From NCBI GenBank assembly GCA_036495485.1, contig DASXMU010000312.1, positions 1-39,115 on the forward strand: a DNA stretch of 39,115 nucleotides, given 5' to 3'. Origin of the DNA: PALSA-505 sp036495485 (GTDB lineage Bacteria; Actinomycetota; Actinomycetes; Streptosporangiales; Streptosporangiaceae). The notes under the pieces are model-generated. The model ran no database searches and was not told where the DNA came from. It saw nothing but the letters and a program-made list of their open reading frames with translations. Each line of letters opens with the position of its first letter. Position 1 is the stretch's first letter. Both the position numbers and the translations under genes were made by a program. Positions 15,445-23,374 of the stretch are shown one piece after another.

Positions 15445-16439
15445 CGCCGGGGATAGCCGAACAAGGGGAGTACCTCGCCGAAGGCGGCGTCGGCCAGCCT
15501 CAGGTGCTCCGGGCCGAAATCCCCGCGCCAGCCGCTGATCTGCCCACGGTAGAAGGAGAACGACTCGCGGTTGAACAGCTTCTCCGCCACGTCGGCCGGG
15601 GTGGTCCCGGTGACGCCGAGGAAGCCGAGGATCCGCTCCAGGGCGTCCGCCCGCGCCTGCGCTGAGCCGCCGCCCTGCGGGCCGACCAGCTCCTCGAACG
15701 AGGTCTTGCACACGTTGGGATGGTTCAGCAGCCAGACCACCCGCTCCATGTCCCCATGGCAGGGGAACGACTGGTCGGTCAGCGCGTAGGTGAGCTGCTC
15801 CGGCAGGCCGGGCATGGCCCGCAGGATGGTGCTGAAGACGTCGAAGTCACCGAAGTTGCTGAACCCGCGGCCGGTCCGGCCGGCCAGGAAGTTGACCATC
15901 GAAAGGATCATGTCCCGCGGATCCCGGTAGTTGAGGATGATCCGCGGTTCCCCGGTCCGCGCCCACTCGCGCAGGAAATGCCCGTCGAGCTTCTTGATGT
16001 CGAACTCGTTGAACACCCAGCAGACACCGGGCGGTGTCTGCGCGAAGTCCGAGCCCGCGGTGCGCCGCACCGCCTGGGCGACCAGCTCGGTGTTGATCAG
16101 CTCCATGCTGTACCAGGTCTTCAGCGGCATGCCGAACCTGATCTGCCAGGCCCAGGCCAGTGCCTCCCAGGCCTCGTCGGTGGCCTGGGCGAAGGTGGCC
16201 TCGTCCGCCTGCTCCAGGCCGGCCAGCACGCCGCCGGAGCAGACCATCCGGGCGATGCGCCAGCGTTCGCCGGTGGACAGCACCGGCTTGATCTCCGGCG
16301 CGATCCTGGCCTGCCCGTACATGCCGTAGCCGAGGGCGGCCATGAGTTCCTGGAGCAGGTGTGTGCCCGACTTCATCAGCGATATCAGGATGACCCGCTC
16401 GGCAGGTCCTGACGCGGGGGTGTCCATGGCGGGAGCCAC
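15441..16439 (-). CDS. PAPS-dependent sulfotransferase family protein
   Basis: Predicted to transfer a sulfuryl group from 3'-phosphoadenosine 5'-phosphosulfate to an alcohol or amine. The 5'-phosphate loop is LISLMKSGTHLLQ (18-30, K23), and the 3'-phosphate site is NYRDPRDMILSM (170-181, with R172 and S180). Near the end, RGQISGWRGDFGPEH corresponds to the family's cofactor loop. The length is 332. It starts with GTG at 16439, three bases after the accD stop and without its own Shine-Dalgarno site, so it is translated by coupling; ATG at 16427 is the alternative. It is the last gene of the fab operon, hinting at a sulfated lipid or acyl product, but the acceptor cannot be read. Confidence 0.82.
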   Translation of the reverse strand: MAPAMDTPASGPAERVILISLMKSGTHLLQELMAALGYGMYGQARIAPEIKPVLSTGERWRIARMVCSGGVLAGLEQADEATFAQATDEAWEALAWAWQIRFGMPLKTWYSMELINTELVAQAVRRTAGSDFAQTPPGVCWVFNEFDIKKLDGHFLREWARTGEPRIILNYRDPRDMILSMVNFLAGRTGRGFSNFGDFDVFSTILRAMPGLPEQLTYALTDQSFPCHGDMERVVWLLNHPNVCKTSFEELVGPQGGGSAQARADALERILGFLGVTGTTPADVAEKLFNRESFSFYRGQISGWRGDFGPEHLRLADAAFGEVLPLFGYPRR

Positions 16440-16442
16440 CGG

Positions 16443-17903
16443 TCAGAGCGGGATGTTGCCGTGCACGCCGCGGGACGGGAACGCCTCGGCGATGGCCGTG
16501 GCTATCGCCTGACGGGTCAGGCGGGGTTCGATGACCTCGTCGACCACCCCGATATCGACGGCGCGGGCCAGCCCGCCGGACTCCTTCTCGTGCTCGGCGG
16601 CCAGCTCGGCCTCCACCTCGTGCCGCCGTTCGGTAGGCACGCCGGCCAGCTTCCGCCGGTACAGGATCCGGACCGCCGCGACCGCACCCATCACCGCGAG
16701 CTCCGCCTCCGGCCAGGCGAACACGCGGGTCGCGCCCAGGGCGCGCGAGTTCATCGCGATGTAGGCGCCGCCATAGGACTTCCTGGTGACCAGGGTGACC
16801 CGTGGCACGCTGGCCTCGGCGAAGGCGTGCAGCAGCTTGGCGCCCCGGCGGACGACGCCGTCCCACTCCTGGCCGACCCCGGGCAGGTAGCCCGGCACAT
16901 CCACGATGACCACCAGCGGCACGCCGAAGGCGTCGCACATGCGGACGAAGCGGGCCGCCTTCTCGGCCGAGGTGGCGTCCAGGCAGCCGCCGAGCCGCAG
17001 TGGGTTGTTGGCGATGACACCGACCGTGCGGCCGCCGAACTTGCCGAGCTCGGTCACCACGTTCGGCGCCCACCTCGGGTGCAGTTCCACGCCCGGCTCG
17101 TCCAGCAGCCCGGTCACCAGCGGGTGGACGTCGTAGGCGCGGCGCGGCGACTCCGGCAGCAGCGCGCCCAGGTCGGTGCCGCTGGCGTCCGCGGCGCGGG
17201 CCACCGCCGGGTCCATGGTGCCCTGCCTGCCGAGCAGCAGGGCCACCCGCCTGCCTTCGGCGATCGCCTCTTCGTGGGTCGGGGTGACGATGTGCACCAC
17301 GCCGGAGCGGCGGCTGTGCGGCTCGGGACCGCCGAGCCTGGCCGAGTCCACGTCCTCACCGGTGACGCTGCGCACCACGTCGGGCCCGGTGACGAAGATG
17401 CGGCCGGCCTCCGACAGGATCACCACGTCGGTGAGCGCGGGCCCGTAGGCCGCACCGCCCGCGGCCGGGCCGAGCACCACCGAGATCTGCGGGACCACGC
17501 CGGACGCCCTGGTCATCGCCGCGAACACGGTGCCGACCGCGTGCAGGCTCTCCACGCCCTCGCGCAGCCTGGCGCCACCGGAGTGCCACAGCCCGATGAC
17601 CGGCGCGCCCAGGGCGATGGCCTCGTCGTAGGCGGCCACGATGGCGGCGCAGCCCGCGCTGCCCATCGCACCGCCCTGCACGCCGGGATCGCTGGCGAAC
17701 CCCACCGCCTGCATGCCGTCGATCAGCCCGGTGCCGGCCAGCGCCCCCCTGTCGTCCGCCGGGCTGATCTCGCACAGCGTGCCGGCGTCGAACAGCGCGG
17801 CCAGCCGCTCCCGCGGCTGCCACGAGTCAGGGCCAGCCTGCTTGGGTACCGCGCCCGCCGCTACCGGGCTTGCCGTCGTGTTCGGGTGCTCGAGCAATGT
17901 CAC
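16443..17903 (-). CDS. accD: Acyl-CoA carboxylase beta (carboxyltransferase) subunit
   Basis: Carboxyltransferase subunit that moves CO2 from biotin carried by a separate alpha subunit to acetyl- or propionyl-CoA. It shows the crotonase-like blocks GLWHSGGARLREGVESLH (acyl-CoA oxyanion site, N-half) and VDVPGYLPGVGQEWDG plus KSYGGAYIAMNSRALGA (C-half) of PccB/AccD proteins. 486 residues is slightly short for the family (510-550) with a compact N-terminus. The start is GTG at 17903 with AGGAAGGG upstream. It follows fabF by 31 bp, as accD6 follows kasB in mycobacteria, so malonyl-CoA supply for fatty-acid synthesis is the likely role. No biotin carboxylase gene is in the window. Confidence 0.86.
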   Translation of the reverse strand: MTLLEHPNTTASPVAAGAVPKQAGPDSWQPRERLAALFDAGTLCEISPADDRGALAGTGLIDGMQAVGFASDPGVQGGAMGSAGCAAIVAAYDEAIALGAPVIGLWHSGGARLREGVESLHAVGTVFAAMTRASGVVPQISVVLGPAAGGAAYGPALTDVVILSEAGRIFVTGPDVVRSVTGEDVDSARLGGPEPHSRRSGVVHIVTPTHEEAIAEGRRVALLLGRQGTMDPAVARAADASGTDLGALLPESPRRAYDVHPLVTGLLDEPGVELHPRWAPNVVTELGKFGGRTVGVIANNPLRLGGCLDATSAEKAARFVRMCDAFGVPLVVIVDVPGYLPGVGQEWDGVVRRGAKLLHAFAEASVPRVTLVTRKSYGGAYIAMNSRALGATRVFAWPEAELAVMGAVAAVRILYRRKLAGVPTERRHEVEAELAAEHEKESGGLARAVDIGVVDEVIEPRLTRQAIATAIAEAFPSRGVHGNIPL

Positions 17904-17934
17904 CGTCCTGCCCTTCCTGCGCGTGGCGGCGGAT

Positions 17935-19212
17935 TCAGGCGGCGGCGAAGGCGAGCGCCACGTTGGACCCGCCGAAGCCGAAGGAGTTGTTCAGCGCCAC
18001 CATGGGAGCGCCGTCATGCGATGCCAGCGGCCGCGGTTCGGTCGCGATGTCGATCTGGACGTCGTCATCGGGGTCGTCGAGGTTGATGGTGGGCGGGGCG
18101 ACCTGCTCGCGCAGGGCCAGGATCGTGGCGATGGACTCCAGTGCGCCCGCCCCGCCGAGCAGGTGGCCGGTCGTCGACTTGGTCGCCGAGACCACCACGC
18201 CACCGGCCGCCTCGCCGAGGGCGGCCCTGATCGCCTGTGCCTCGGCGAGATCGCCCACCGTCGTCGAGGTGGCATGCGCGTTGATGTGCACCACCCGCCC
18301 GGCGGGCAGCTTCGCATCGGCGAGCGCCCTGGTGATGGCCAGTGCCGCTCCCTTGCCGCCGGGCAGGGGCTGGGCGATGTGGTGCGCATCCGCCGAGTAG
18401 CCGGCTCCGGCCGCCACGGCGAGCACGTTCGCGCCCCGGCGGGCCGCGTGCGCGGCGGATTCGAGCACCAGCATGGCCGCGCCCTCGCCGAGCACGAAGC
18501 CGTCCCTGCCCTTGTCGAACGGCCTTGACGCCCGCAACGGCTCGTCGTTCCTGGTGGACAGGGCGCGCATGGCGGCGAAGGCCGCGATGTTCAGCGGGAT
18601 GATGGCGGCCTCGGTGCCGCCGGCCAGCACGATGTCCGCGCGGCCGGACCTGATCATGTCGATGGCGTACGCGATCGACTCCGCGCCGGACGCGCAGGCG
18701 CTCACCGTGGTGTGCACTCCCGCCTGCGCGCCGATCTCGATGCTGATCCAGCCGGCCGAGCCGTTGGGCATGAGCATCGGCACCGTGTAAGGCGACAGGC
18801 GCTGCCAGCCCCTGCTGTTCAGCATGTCGTAGGCACTGATCGTCGAGGCCACGCCGCCGATGCCGCTGGACACCGCGACGCCGATCCGCTCCGGGTCGGC
18901 CTGCGGCGCTCCCGCGTCGGCCCAGGCTTCCCTGGCGGCGACGAGCGCGAGCTGCTCACAACGGTCCAGGCGGCGCGCCAGCACCCGGTCCAGCACGGTC
19001 GCCGGATCGACGGCGGCCGGCGCGGCGATGCGCACCGGCAGTTCGCCCGCCCACTCGGTGGTGAGCGGGCGCACACCGCTCTGGCCGGCCAGCAGTGCCT
19101 GCCAGGTGCTTGCCACATCGCCGCCGAGCGGTGTGGTCGCACCGAGCCCGGTGACCACGACCGTAGTCTGGTCCGTGCCCGGTGAGGCTGCGCTCGCTGA
19201 CGTTGGGTCCAC
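17935..19212 (-). CDS. fabF: Beta-ketoacyl-ACP synthase II
   Basis: Elongating condensing enzyme of type II fatty-acid synthesis: joins malonyl-ACP to a growing acyl chain. The Cys-His-His triad is complete: C173 in TVSACASGAES, H313 in NAHATSTTVGD and H350 in KSTTGHLLGG. The C-terminal NNSFGFGGSN loop is present. 425 residues, with about 16 extra at the N-terminus. The start is GTG at 19212; AGAGGAGAG lies about 12 bases upstream. Between acpP and accD in the conserved fab order. Its sequence is that of housekeeping KAS II rather than a polyketide ketosynthase, given the single-gene context with acpP, fabH and fabD. Confidence 0.92.
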   Translation of the reverse strand: MDPTSASAASPGTDQTTVVVTGLGATTPLGGDVASTWQALLAGQSGVRPLTTEWAGELPVRIAAPAAVDPATVLDRVLARRLDRCEQLALVAAREAWADAGAPQADPERIGVAVSSGIGGVASTISAYDMLNSRGWQRLSPYTVPMLMPNGSAGWISIEIGAQAGVHTTVSACASGAESIAYAIDMIRSGRADIVLAGGTEAAIIPLNIAAFAAMRALSTRNDEPLRASRPFDKGRDGFVLGEGAAMLVLESAAHAARRGANVLAVAAGAGYSADAHHIAQPLPGGKGAALAITRALADAKLPAGRVVHINAHATSTTVGDLAEAQAIRAALGEAAGGVVVSATKSTTGHLLGGAGALESIATILALREQVAPPTINLDDPDDDVQIDIATEPRPLASHDGAPMVALNNSFGFGGSNVALAFAAA

Positions 19213-19264
19213 TGAGATCAGCTCTCCTCTGGGTAGAACCTGACCGCCGGGCCGGCCCGGCGGT

Positions 19265-19519
19265 TCAGGCGGAGACGCCGGAACGCTGGACGAAGTGCAC
19301 GACGTCCTGGACGGTCTTGAGGTTCTTGAGCTCCTCGTCGGGGATCTCCACGCCGAACTTGTCCTGCGCGGCCACGGCGATCTCGACCATGGACAGCGAG
19401 TCGATGTCGAGGTCGTCGACGAAGCTCTTGCCCGGCGTCACCTCGTCGGCCGGCACTCCGGCGATCTCGTCGATGATCTCGCCGAGCCCTTCCAGGATTT
19501 CCTTTTCAGTCATTGCCAT
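19265..19519 (-). CDS. acpP: Acyl carrier protein
   Basis: 84-residue acidic carrier protein for fatty-acid synthesis. The phosphopantetheine serine is S41 in DLDIDSLSMVE, with the following helix MVEIAVAAQDKFGVEIPDEE typical of ACP. ATG at 19519 is chosen because AAGGAGG lies ten bases upstream; a second ATG at 19513 is too far from it. It lies between fabH and fabF, as in Streptomyces (fabD-fabH-acpP-fabF). The upstream gap holds the repeat pair of array C. Confidence 0.93.
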   Translation of the reverse strand: MAMTEKEILEGLGEIIDEIAGVPADEVTPGKSFVDDLDIDSLSMVEIAVAAQDKFGVEIPDEELKNLKTVQDVVHFVQRSGVSA

Positions 19520-19570
19520 CGGTGTGTTGCCTCCTTGTCGTCGGGTGGGATAGCGCTCCCGGCCGCCGCC

Positions 19571-19617
19571 GGCCAGATAAAGCACCGTAGGGTATCTTTC
19601 CGGCCAGATAAAGCATG
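19571..19617. repeat. Two copies of the ~30-bp dispersed repeat (array C)
   Basis: GGCCAGATAAAGC occurs at 19571 and 19602, period 31, around CCGTAGGGTATCTTTCCGG. It matches the 30-bp units of array B (CCGTAGGGTATCTGTCCGG). It occupies nearly the whole fabH-acpP gap and reaches the fabH stop codon at 19618. Confidence 0.8.
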
Positions 19618-20586
19618 TCAGGGCATCGTGATCACTTGCGCTGCGTAGCTCAGCCCGGCACCGAAGCCCAGGAGCAGCACGTGCTCACCCGAGCCGAGCT
19701 CGTCCTGCTCGATCATCCGCGACAGCGCCAGGGGGATCGACGCCGACGAGGTGTTGCCCGAGTGCACGATATCGTCGGCCACCCGCTCCCTGGGCACCTG
19801 GAGCTGGCGGGCCAGCGTTTCCATGATCCGCAGGTTCGCCTGGTGCGGGACGAACGCGGCCAGCTCCCGCGGGTCCACACCGGCCTTGTCACAGGCAGCC
19901 TGCGCGACCGGGTGCAGCTTGGTGGTGGCCCAGCGGAACACCGCCTGGCCCTCCTGGGCGATGAACGAGTCGCGGTCGGCGATCGCGATCGTGCCGGCCA
20001 GCTCGCCGGCGCTGCCCCAGGCCACCGGGCCGATCCCGGGCTGCTGCCCCGGCTCGGTCACCGGGCCGACCACGGCGGCGCCCGCGCCGTCGGCGAAGAT
20101 GATGCAGGTGGACCTGTCGGTCCAGTCCACCCACTGCGACAGCTTCTCCGCACCGATCACCAGGACGTTCCTGGCCGACCCGGCGCGGACGGCGTCGCTG
20201 GCACTCGCCAGCGCATAGCAGAATCCGGCGCACGCCGCGTTCAGGTCGTAGGCCGCGGGGGCGGCGATGCCGAGCCGGTGGGCAACGGTGGCCGACACGT
20301 TCGGTATCTGGACCTCGTGCGTGCAGGTGGCCACGATCACCAGGTCGATGTCGGCGGGGGACAGGCCGCTCGCGGCGAGGGCCTTGCCCCCCGCGGCGAC
20401 CGCCATGTCGGGGACGGACTCGTCCGGCCCGGCGATCCGGCGGCTGGCGATGCCCACCCGGGAGCGGATCCACTCGTCACTGGTGTCCACCGTCTTGGCC
20501 AGGTCGTCGTTGGTGACCTCGTTGGCCGGCTGGTATCCGCCGAAGGCCAGGATCCTGGCTCCGGCCGCGCCGCTCTCCGATCGCAT
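19618..20586 (-). CDS. fabH: Beta-ketoacyl-ACP synthase III
   Basis: Initiating condensing enzyme that joins an acyl-CoA primer to malonyl-ACP. The triad is complete: C119 in NAACAGFCYAL, H248 in FVPHQANLRI and N278 in HSGNTSSAS. The length is 322, normal for FabH. The ATG at 20586 overlaps the fabD stop as TGATG, giving coupled translation. In branched-chain-fatty-acid-making actinomycetes FabH often prefers isobutyryl-type primers; that cannot be decided from the sequence. Confidence 0.93.
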   Translation of the reverse strand: MRSESGAAGARILAFGGYQPANEVTNDDLAKTVDTSDEWIRSRVGIASRRIAGPDESVPDMAVAAGGKALAASGLSPADIDLVIVATCTHEVQIPNVSATVAHRLGIAAPAAYDLNAACAGFCYALASASDAVRAGSARNVLVIGAEKLSQWVDWTDRSTCIIFADGAGAAVVGPVTEPGQQPGIGPVAWGSAGELAGTIAIADRDSFIAQEGQAVFRWATTKLHPVAQAACDKAGVDPRELAAFVPHQANLRIMETLARQLQVPRERVADDIVHSGNTSSASIPLALSRMIEQDELGSGEHVLLLGFGAGLSYAAQVITMP

Positions 20587-21857
20587 CAGACCGCCTTCTG
20601 CTCGGATACCTGAGGCTGCAGCCGCAGGATGGGCTGGCCGGCGCTGACCGGGTCGCCATCTTCGACCAGCCACTCGATGATCGCCCCCGGGCACGGCGCG
20701 GTGACCGGTTTGCGGTCGGCGCGTGCCTCGATGAGGCCGAGTTCGGCCCCGGTGCCGACAACGGCTCCCAGCGCCACCGGCTGGCCCGCCCGGAAGGTGC
20801 CAGCCAGCGGGGCGACCAGCAGGCGCCAGTCCGGGCCGTGGCTGTCCGCCCCGGGGTGATGGCCGTCCAGGAAATCGCTGCCGTCCTGATCCGCCGCGCT
20901 GCCATAGGATGACTCTCCGGCCAGCAAAGCGCGGCCATGCTCGGCCGCGAGCACCCGGGCCGCGTCCAGCTGATCGGGTGTCTTGAGGCCGAGCAGCGCC
21001 ACCCCGGGCAGCGCACGCCTGGCCAGGCCGGTCAGCGTCCCGGCGGGCGGCAGCTCGATGAGCGCCGTCACGCCGAGGCTGGCCATCGACCGCATGCACT
21101 CGTCCCACCGGACCGGGGCACTGACCTGGTTGACGATGCGGGCGAGCCAGTCGGCCCCCGAGGTGACCGGCGCGCCGTCGGAGTCCGAAAGCACCGTGAT
21201 GGCTGGGTCGCCGACGGTGATCCCCGCCGCCGCCTCGCGCAGCGCGGCCACGGCGGGCGCCATGTGCCTGGTGTGGAACGCGCCGGCCACCCGCAGTTCC
21301 TTCAGCCGTGCCTTCGGCGGCGGGTCACCGGCAAAGGCGGCCAGCTCGGTCAGCGTGCCTGCCGCCACGATCTGGCCGGCCGCGTTCACGTTGGCGGGGG
21401 TGAGCCCGTGCGCCTCGATCGAGGCGAGCACCTCTTTCTCGTCCCCGCCGAGCACTGCCGTCATGCCGGTCGGCGTCATGGCGGCCGCGGCCGCCATCGC
21501 CTTGCCCCTGACCTGGACGAGCCGCAGTGCGTCGCCGGCGCTGAGCAGGCCGGCGAGTGCGCCCGCGGTCAGCTCGCCAACGCTGTGGCCCGCGGTCGCG
21601 TGGGCGTGGCCGGCGGCCTCGGGCAGCCCGCCGAACGCCGCCTCGGCCGCCGCCAGCCCGGCGGCCACCAGGAGTGGCTGAGCGATCGCGGTGTCGGTGA
21701 TCTCATCGGCGCTGGCGGTGGTGCCATACCGGATGAGGTCGCAGCCGGCCAGCTCGGACCAGGCGGCCAGCCGGCCGGCGACGCCGGGGAGTTCGAGCCA
21801 GGGAGCGAGGAATCCCGGAGCCTGGGCACCCTGGCCGGGAGCGACGATGACGAGCAT
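20586..21857 (-). CDS. fabD: Malonyl-CoA:ACP transacylase fused to a degenerate biotinyl/lipoyl-like domain
   Basis: Residues 1-305 are FabD, which loads malonate from CoA to ACP: GQGAQ at 8-12, nucleophile S92 in AGHSVGELTAG, H195 in AGAFHTRHMAP. After a polar linker (about 310-342), residues 343-423 resemble a biotin carboxyl carrier or lipoyl domain: VAPLAGTFRAGQPVALGAVV, then GAIIEWLVEDGDPVSAGQP. Where BCCP has the biotinylated EAMKM, this protein has IEARADRKP, so the lysine position is Ala380 and biotinylation there is unlikely. Family members normally end near 310 residues, so the tail is extra. A degenerate copy of the dispersed repeat (20902-20930) encodes part of the linker. ATG start; first gene after fasR. 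Confidence 0.9.
   Translation of the reverse strand: MLVIVAPGQGAQAPGFLAPWLELPGVAGRLAAWSELAGCDLIRYGTTASADEITDTAIAQPLLVAAGLAAAEAAFGGLPEAAGHAHATAGHSVGELTAGALAGLLSAGDALRLVQVRGKAMAAAAAMTPTGMTAVLGGDEKEVLASIEAHGLTPANVNAAGQIVAAGTLTELAAFAGDPPPKARLKELRVAGAFHTRHMAPAVAALREAAAGITVGDPAITVLSDSDGAPVTSGADWLARIVNQVSAPVRWDECMRSMASLGVTALIELPPAGTLTGLARRALPGVALLGLKTPDQLDAARVLAAEHGRALLAGESSYGSAADQDGSDFLDGHHPGADSHGPDWRLLVAPLAGTFRAGQPVALGAVVGTGAELGLIEARADRKPVTAPCPGAIIEWLVEDGDPVSAGQPILRLQPQVSEQKAV
20902..20930. repeat. Degenerate single copy of the dispersed repeat in fabD
   Basis: CATAGGATGACTCTCCGGCC then AGCAAAGC matches TAGGGTATCTTTCCGGCCAG plus ATAAAGC of array C at most positions. It lies exactly in the linker between FabD and its C-terminal domain. 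One copy only, so the match could in part be chance. Confidence 0.45.
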
Positions 21858-21963
21858 TACTCCACCCTGCCCTGTAGGACACCGCTATATGAATGCGGGA
21901 TGTGACGAAGTTAACGGGTTATCTGTTGTAGGTTACCGCCAAAACACACGTGTGAGGACGTCG
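21858..21963 (-). promoter_or_regulatory. fasR-fabD intergenic region, likely operon promoter and FasR site
   Basis: In Streptomyces, FasR acts on the promoter of the fabD operon just downstream of fasR. Here the 106-bp gap is less GC-rich than its surroundings and holds GTTAACGGGTTA and a second GGTTAC 14 bases on (21911-21937), a possible direct-repeat site. A -10-like TATAGC lies near 21884-21889 on the minus strand, with TTAACT about 19 bp before it. Base-level assignment is tentative. Confidence 0.45.
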
Positions 21964-23268
21964 TCAGCCCGGCCGCCCGGCCAGCCTGCCCAGAACGATC
22001 GACACCCACAGGGCGAAGGCGCCCCGTCCTTCTGCCGGGGCGTAGCCGGTCAGCTCGGCCACCCGGCGCAGCCGGTACCGGACCGTGTTCGGGTGGACGA
22101 AGAGCATCCGGGCGGTGGCCTCCAGCGAGGAGCCCTGCTCCAGGTAGGCGGTCACCGTGTCGAGCAGCGACGGGCCACCGCTGAGCAGGGTCTGGTAGAC
22201 GCTGCGGACGAGATGCTCCCTGGCCACCTGGTCGCCGTCGATGGCGCGTTCGGGCAGAAGTTCGTCGGCGTACACGGGCCGCGGCGCGTCCGGCCAGGCC
22301 GTGGCGGCGCGCAGCCCGGCCAGGGCGGCCTGCGCCGACCTGGTGGCCGACTGCAGATCGGGCACGGCGGTGCTGACGACGATGGGCCCGGCACCGAACC
22401 GCCCGGCGAGCTGCCGCGCGGCGGCGAGCGGGTCGGGCGCACCGCCGACCACCACGATCAGCCGGTGCCCGTGCACGCCGGCGAGCAGGTCGACCCGTGC
22501 CCGCCGGGCGATGATCCGCAGGTCGTCGATGACCAGTTCGGCCTTGTTGCCGTCGGCCCGGCCGGCGATCACGGCGACCGGGGAGGAGGACCAGCTCAGC
22601 GCGGACGCCCAGGATTGCAGCCCCTCCTCGGCCTCGCCGCGTACCAGGGAGTCGACGACGAGTGCCTCCAGCCGCGCGTCCCAGGCACCGCGGGCCTCGG
22701 CGGTCCGCGCGTACACCTGGGCGGCGCCGAACGCGATCTCCCTGGTGTAGCGGAGCACCGCCTCGCGCAGGCTGGCCTGCCCGCCGGGCGCGGCGAGCTC
22801 CTCCACCCGGGCCTCGACCACGTCGATGATGACCCGGACCATCTCCACCGCCTGCTGCAGGCTGACCGCCCTGGCCAGCTCGCGCGGCGCCGTGCCGAAC
22901 ACCTCACCGGTGACCGCGGGCCTGGTGCGCTCGGGATGCTTCACCCAGTCGACGAACGCGGCGATGCCGGCCTGGGCGACCAGTCCCAGCCAGGACCGGT
23001 TCTCCGCGGACATCGCCGCGAACCAGGGCAAACGGGCATCCATCGACGCCATGGCGGCCGTGCCGAGCGCCCCGGTGGCCCGTTCCAGGCGCCGGATGGT
23101 CTCGGCTCCGACGCCGCTGCTGGCCTGTGACCGGGTGACCGGCGGCGCGTCATCTGGCGGTGACCCGGTGGCTGCCGGTGCACTGGTGTCCGCCGGTGGG
23201 CCGGCCGGGTTGCTGTCGGGGTGCCCGTTGTCCGCGCGGGCCACTTTTGGCCCTTGCGTTCCCTTCAC
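21964..23268 (-). CDS. fasR: FasR, PucR-type transcriptional regulator of fatty-acid synthesis
   Basis: 434-residue regulator with a disordered Pro/Ala/Ser N-terminus (1-55), a central regulatory region and a C-terminal PucR-type helix-turn-helix: TVTAYLEQGSSLEATARMLF followed by VHPNTVRYRLRRVAELTG. Position directly upstream of fabD-fabH-acpP-fabF is the place of fasR (SCO2386) in Streptomyces coelicolor, where it activates the operon, and of the related regulator beside fabD in mycobacteria. GTG start at 23268. The divergent gene begins 106 bp away, so the intervening region may serve both. Confidence 0.83.
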   Translation of the reverse strand: MKGTQGPKVARADNGHPDSNPAGPPADTSAPAATGSPPDDAPPVTRSQASSGVGAETIRRLERATGALGTAAMASMDARLPWFAAMSAENRSWLGLVAQAGIAAFVDWVKHPERTRPAVTGEVFGTAPRELARAVSLQQAVEMVRVIIDVVEARVEELAAPGGQASLREAVLRYTREIAFGAAQVYARTAEARGAWDARLEALVVDSLVRGEAEEGLQSWASALSWSSSPVAVIAGRADGNKAELVIDDLRIIARRARVDLLAGVHGHRLIVVVGGAPDPLAAARQLAGRFGAGPIVVSTAVPDLQSATRSAQAALAGLRAATAWPDAPRPVYADELLPERAIDGDQVAREHLVRSVYQTLLSGGPSLLDTVTAYLEQGSSLEATARMLFVHPNTVRYRLRRVAELTGYAPAEGRGAFALWVSIVLGRLAGRPG

Positions 23269-23289
23269 CCGCCCTAGCCTGTCACGCCC

Positions 23290-23303
23290 GGGGTAAAAAC
23301 CCC
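23290..23303. promoter_or_regulatory. Small palindrome in the divergent fasR promoter region
   Basis: GGGGTAAAAACCCC (GGGGT / ACCCC, four A between) lies 22 bp upstream of the fasR start and 72 bp from the divergent gene. It could be an operator; no consensus is known to me. Confidence 0.3.
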
Positions 23304-23374
23304 AACTTAGGTAGGAAAAGCGATGCCATCATTCTGTGAGCGGCGGCCTGAGGGTGTCGGAGGGGGTGTCTACA

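Noticed and set aside
20586..21857. Biotin carboxyl carrier function of the FabD tail
   Set aside because: The biotin-accepting lysine position (EAMKM) is Ala in EARADRK.
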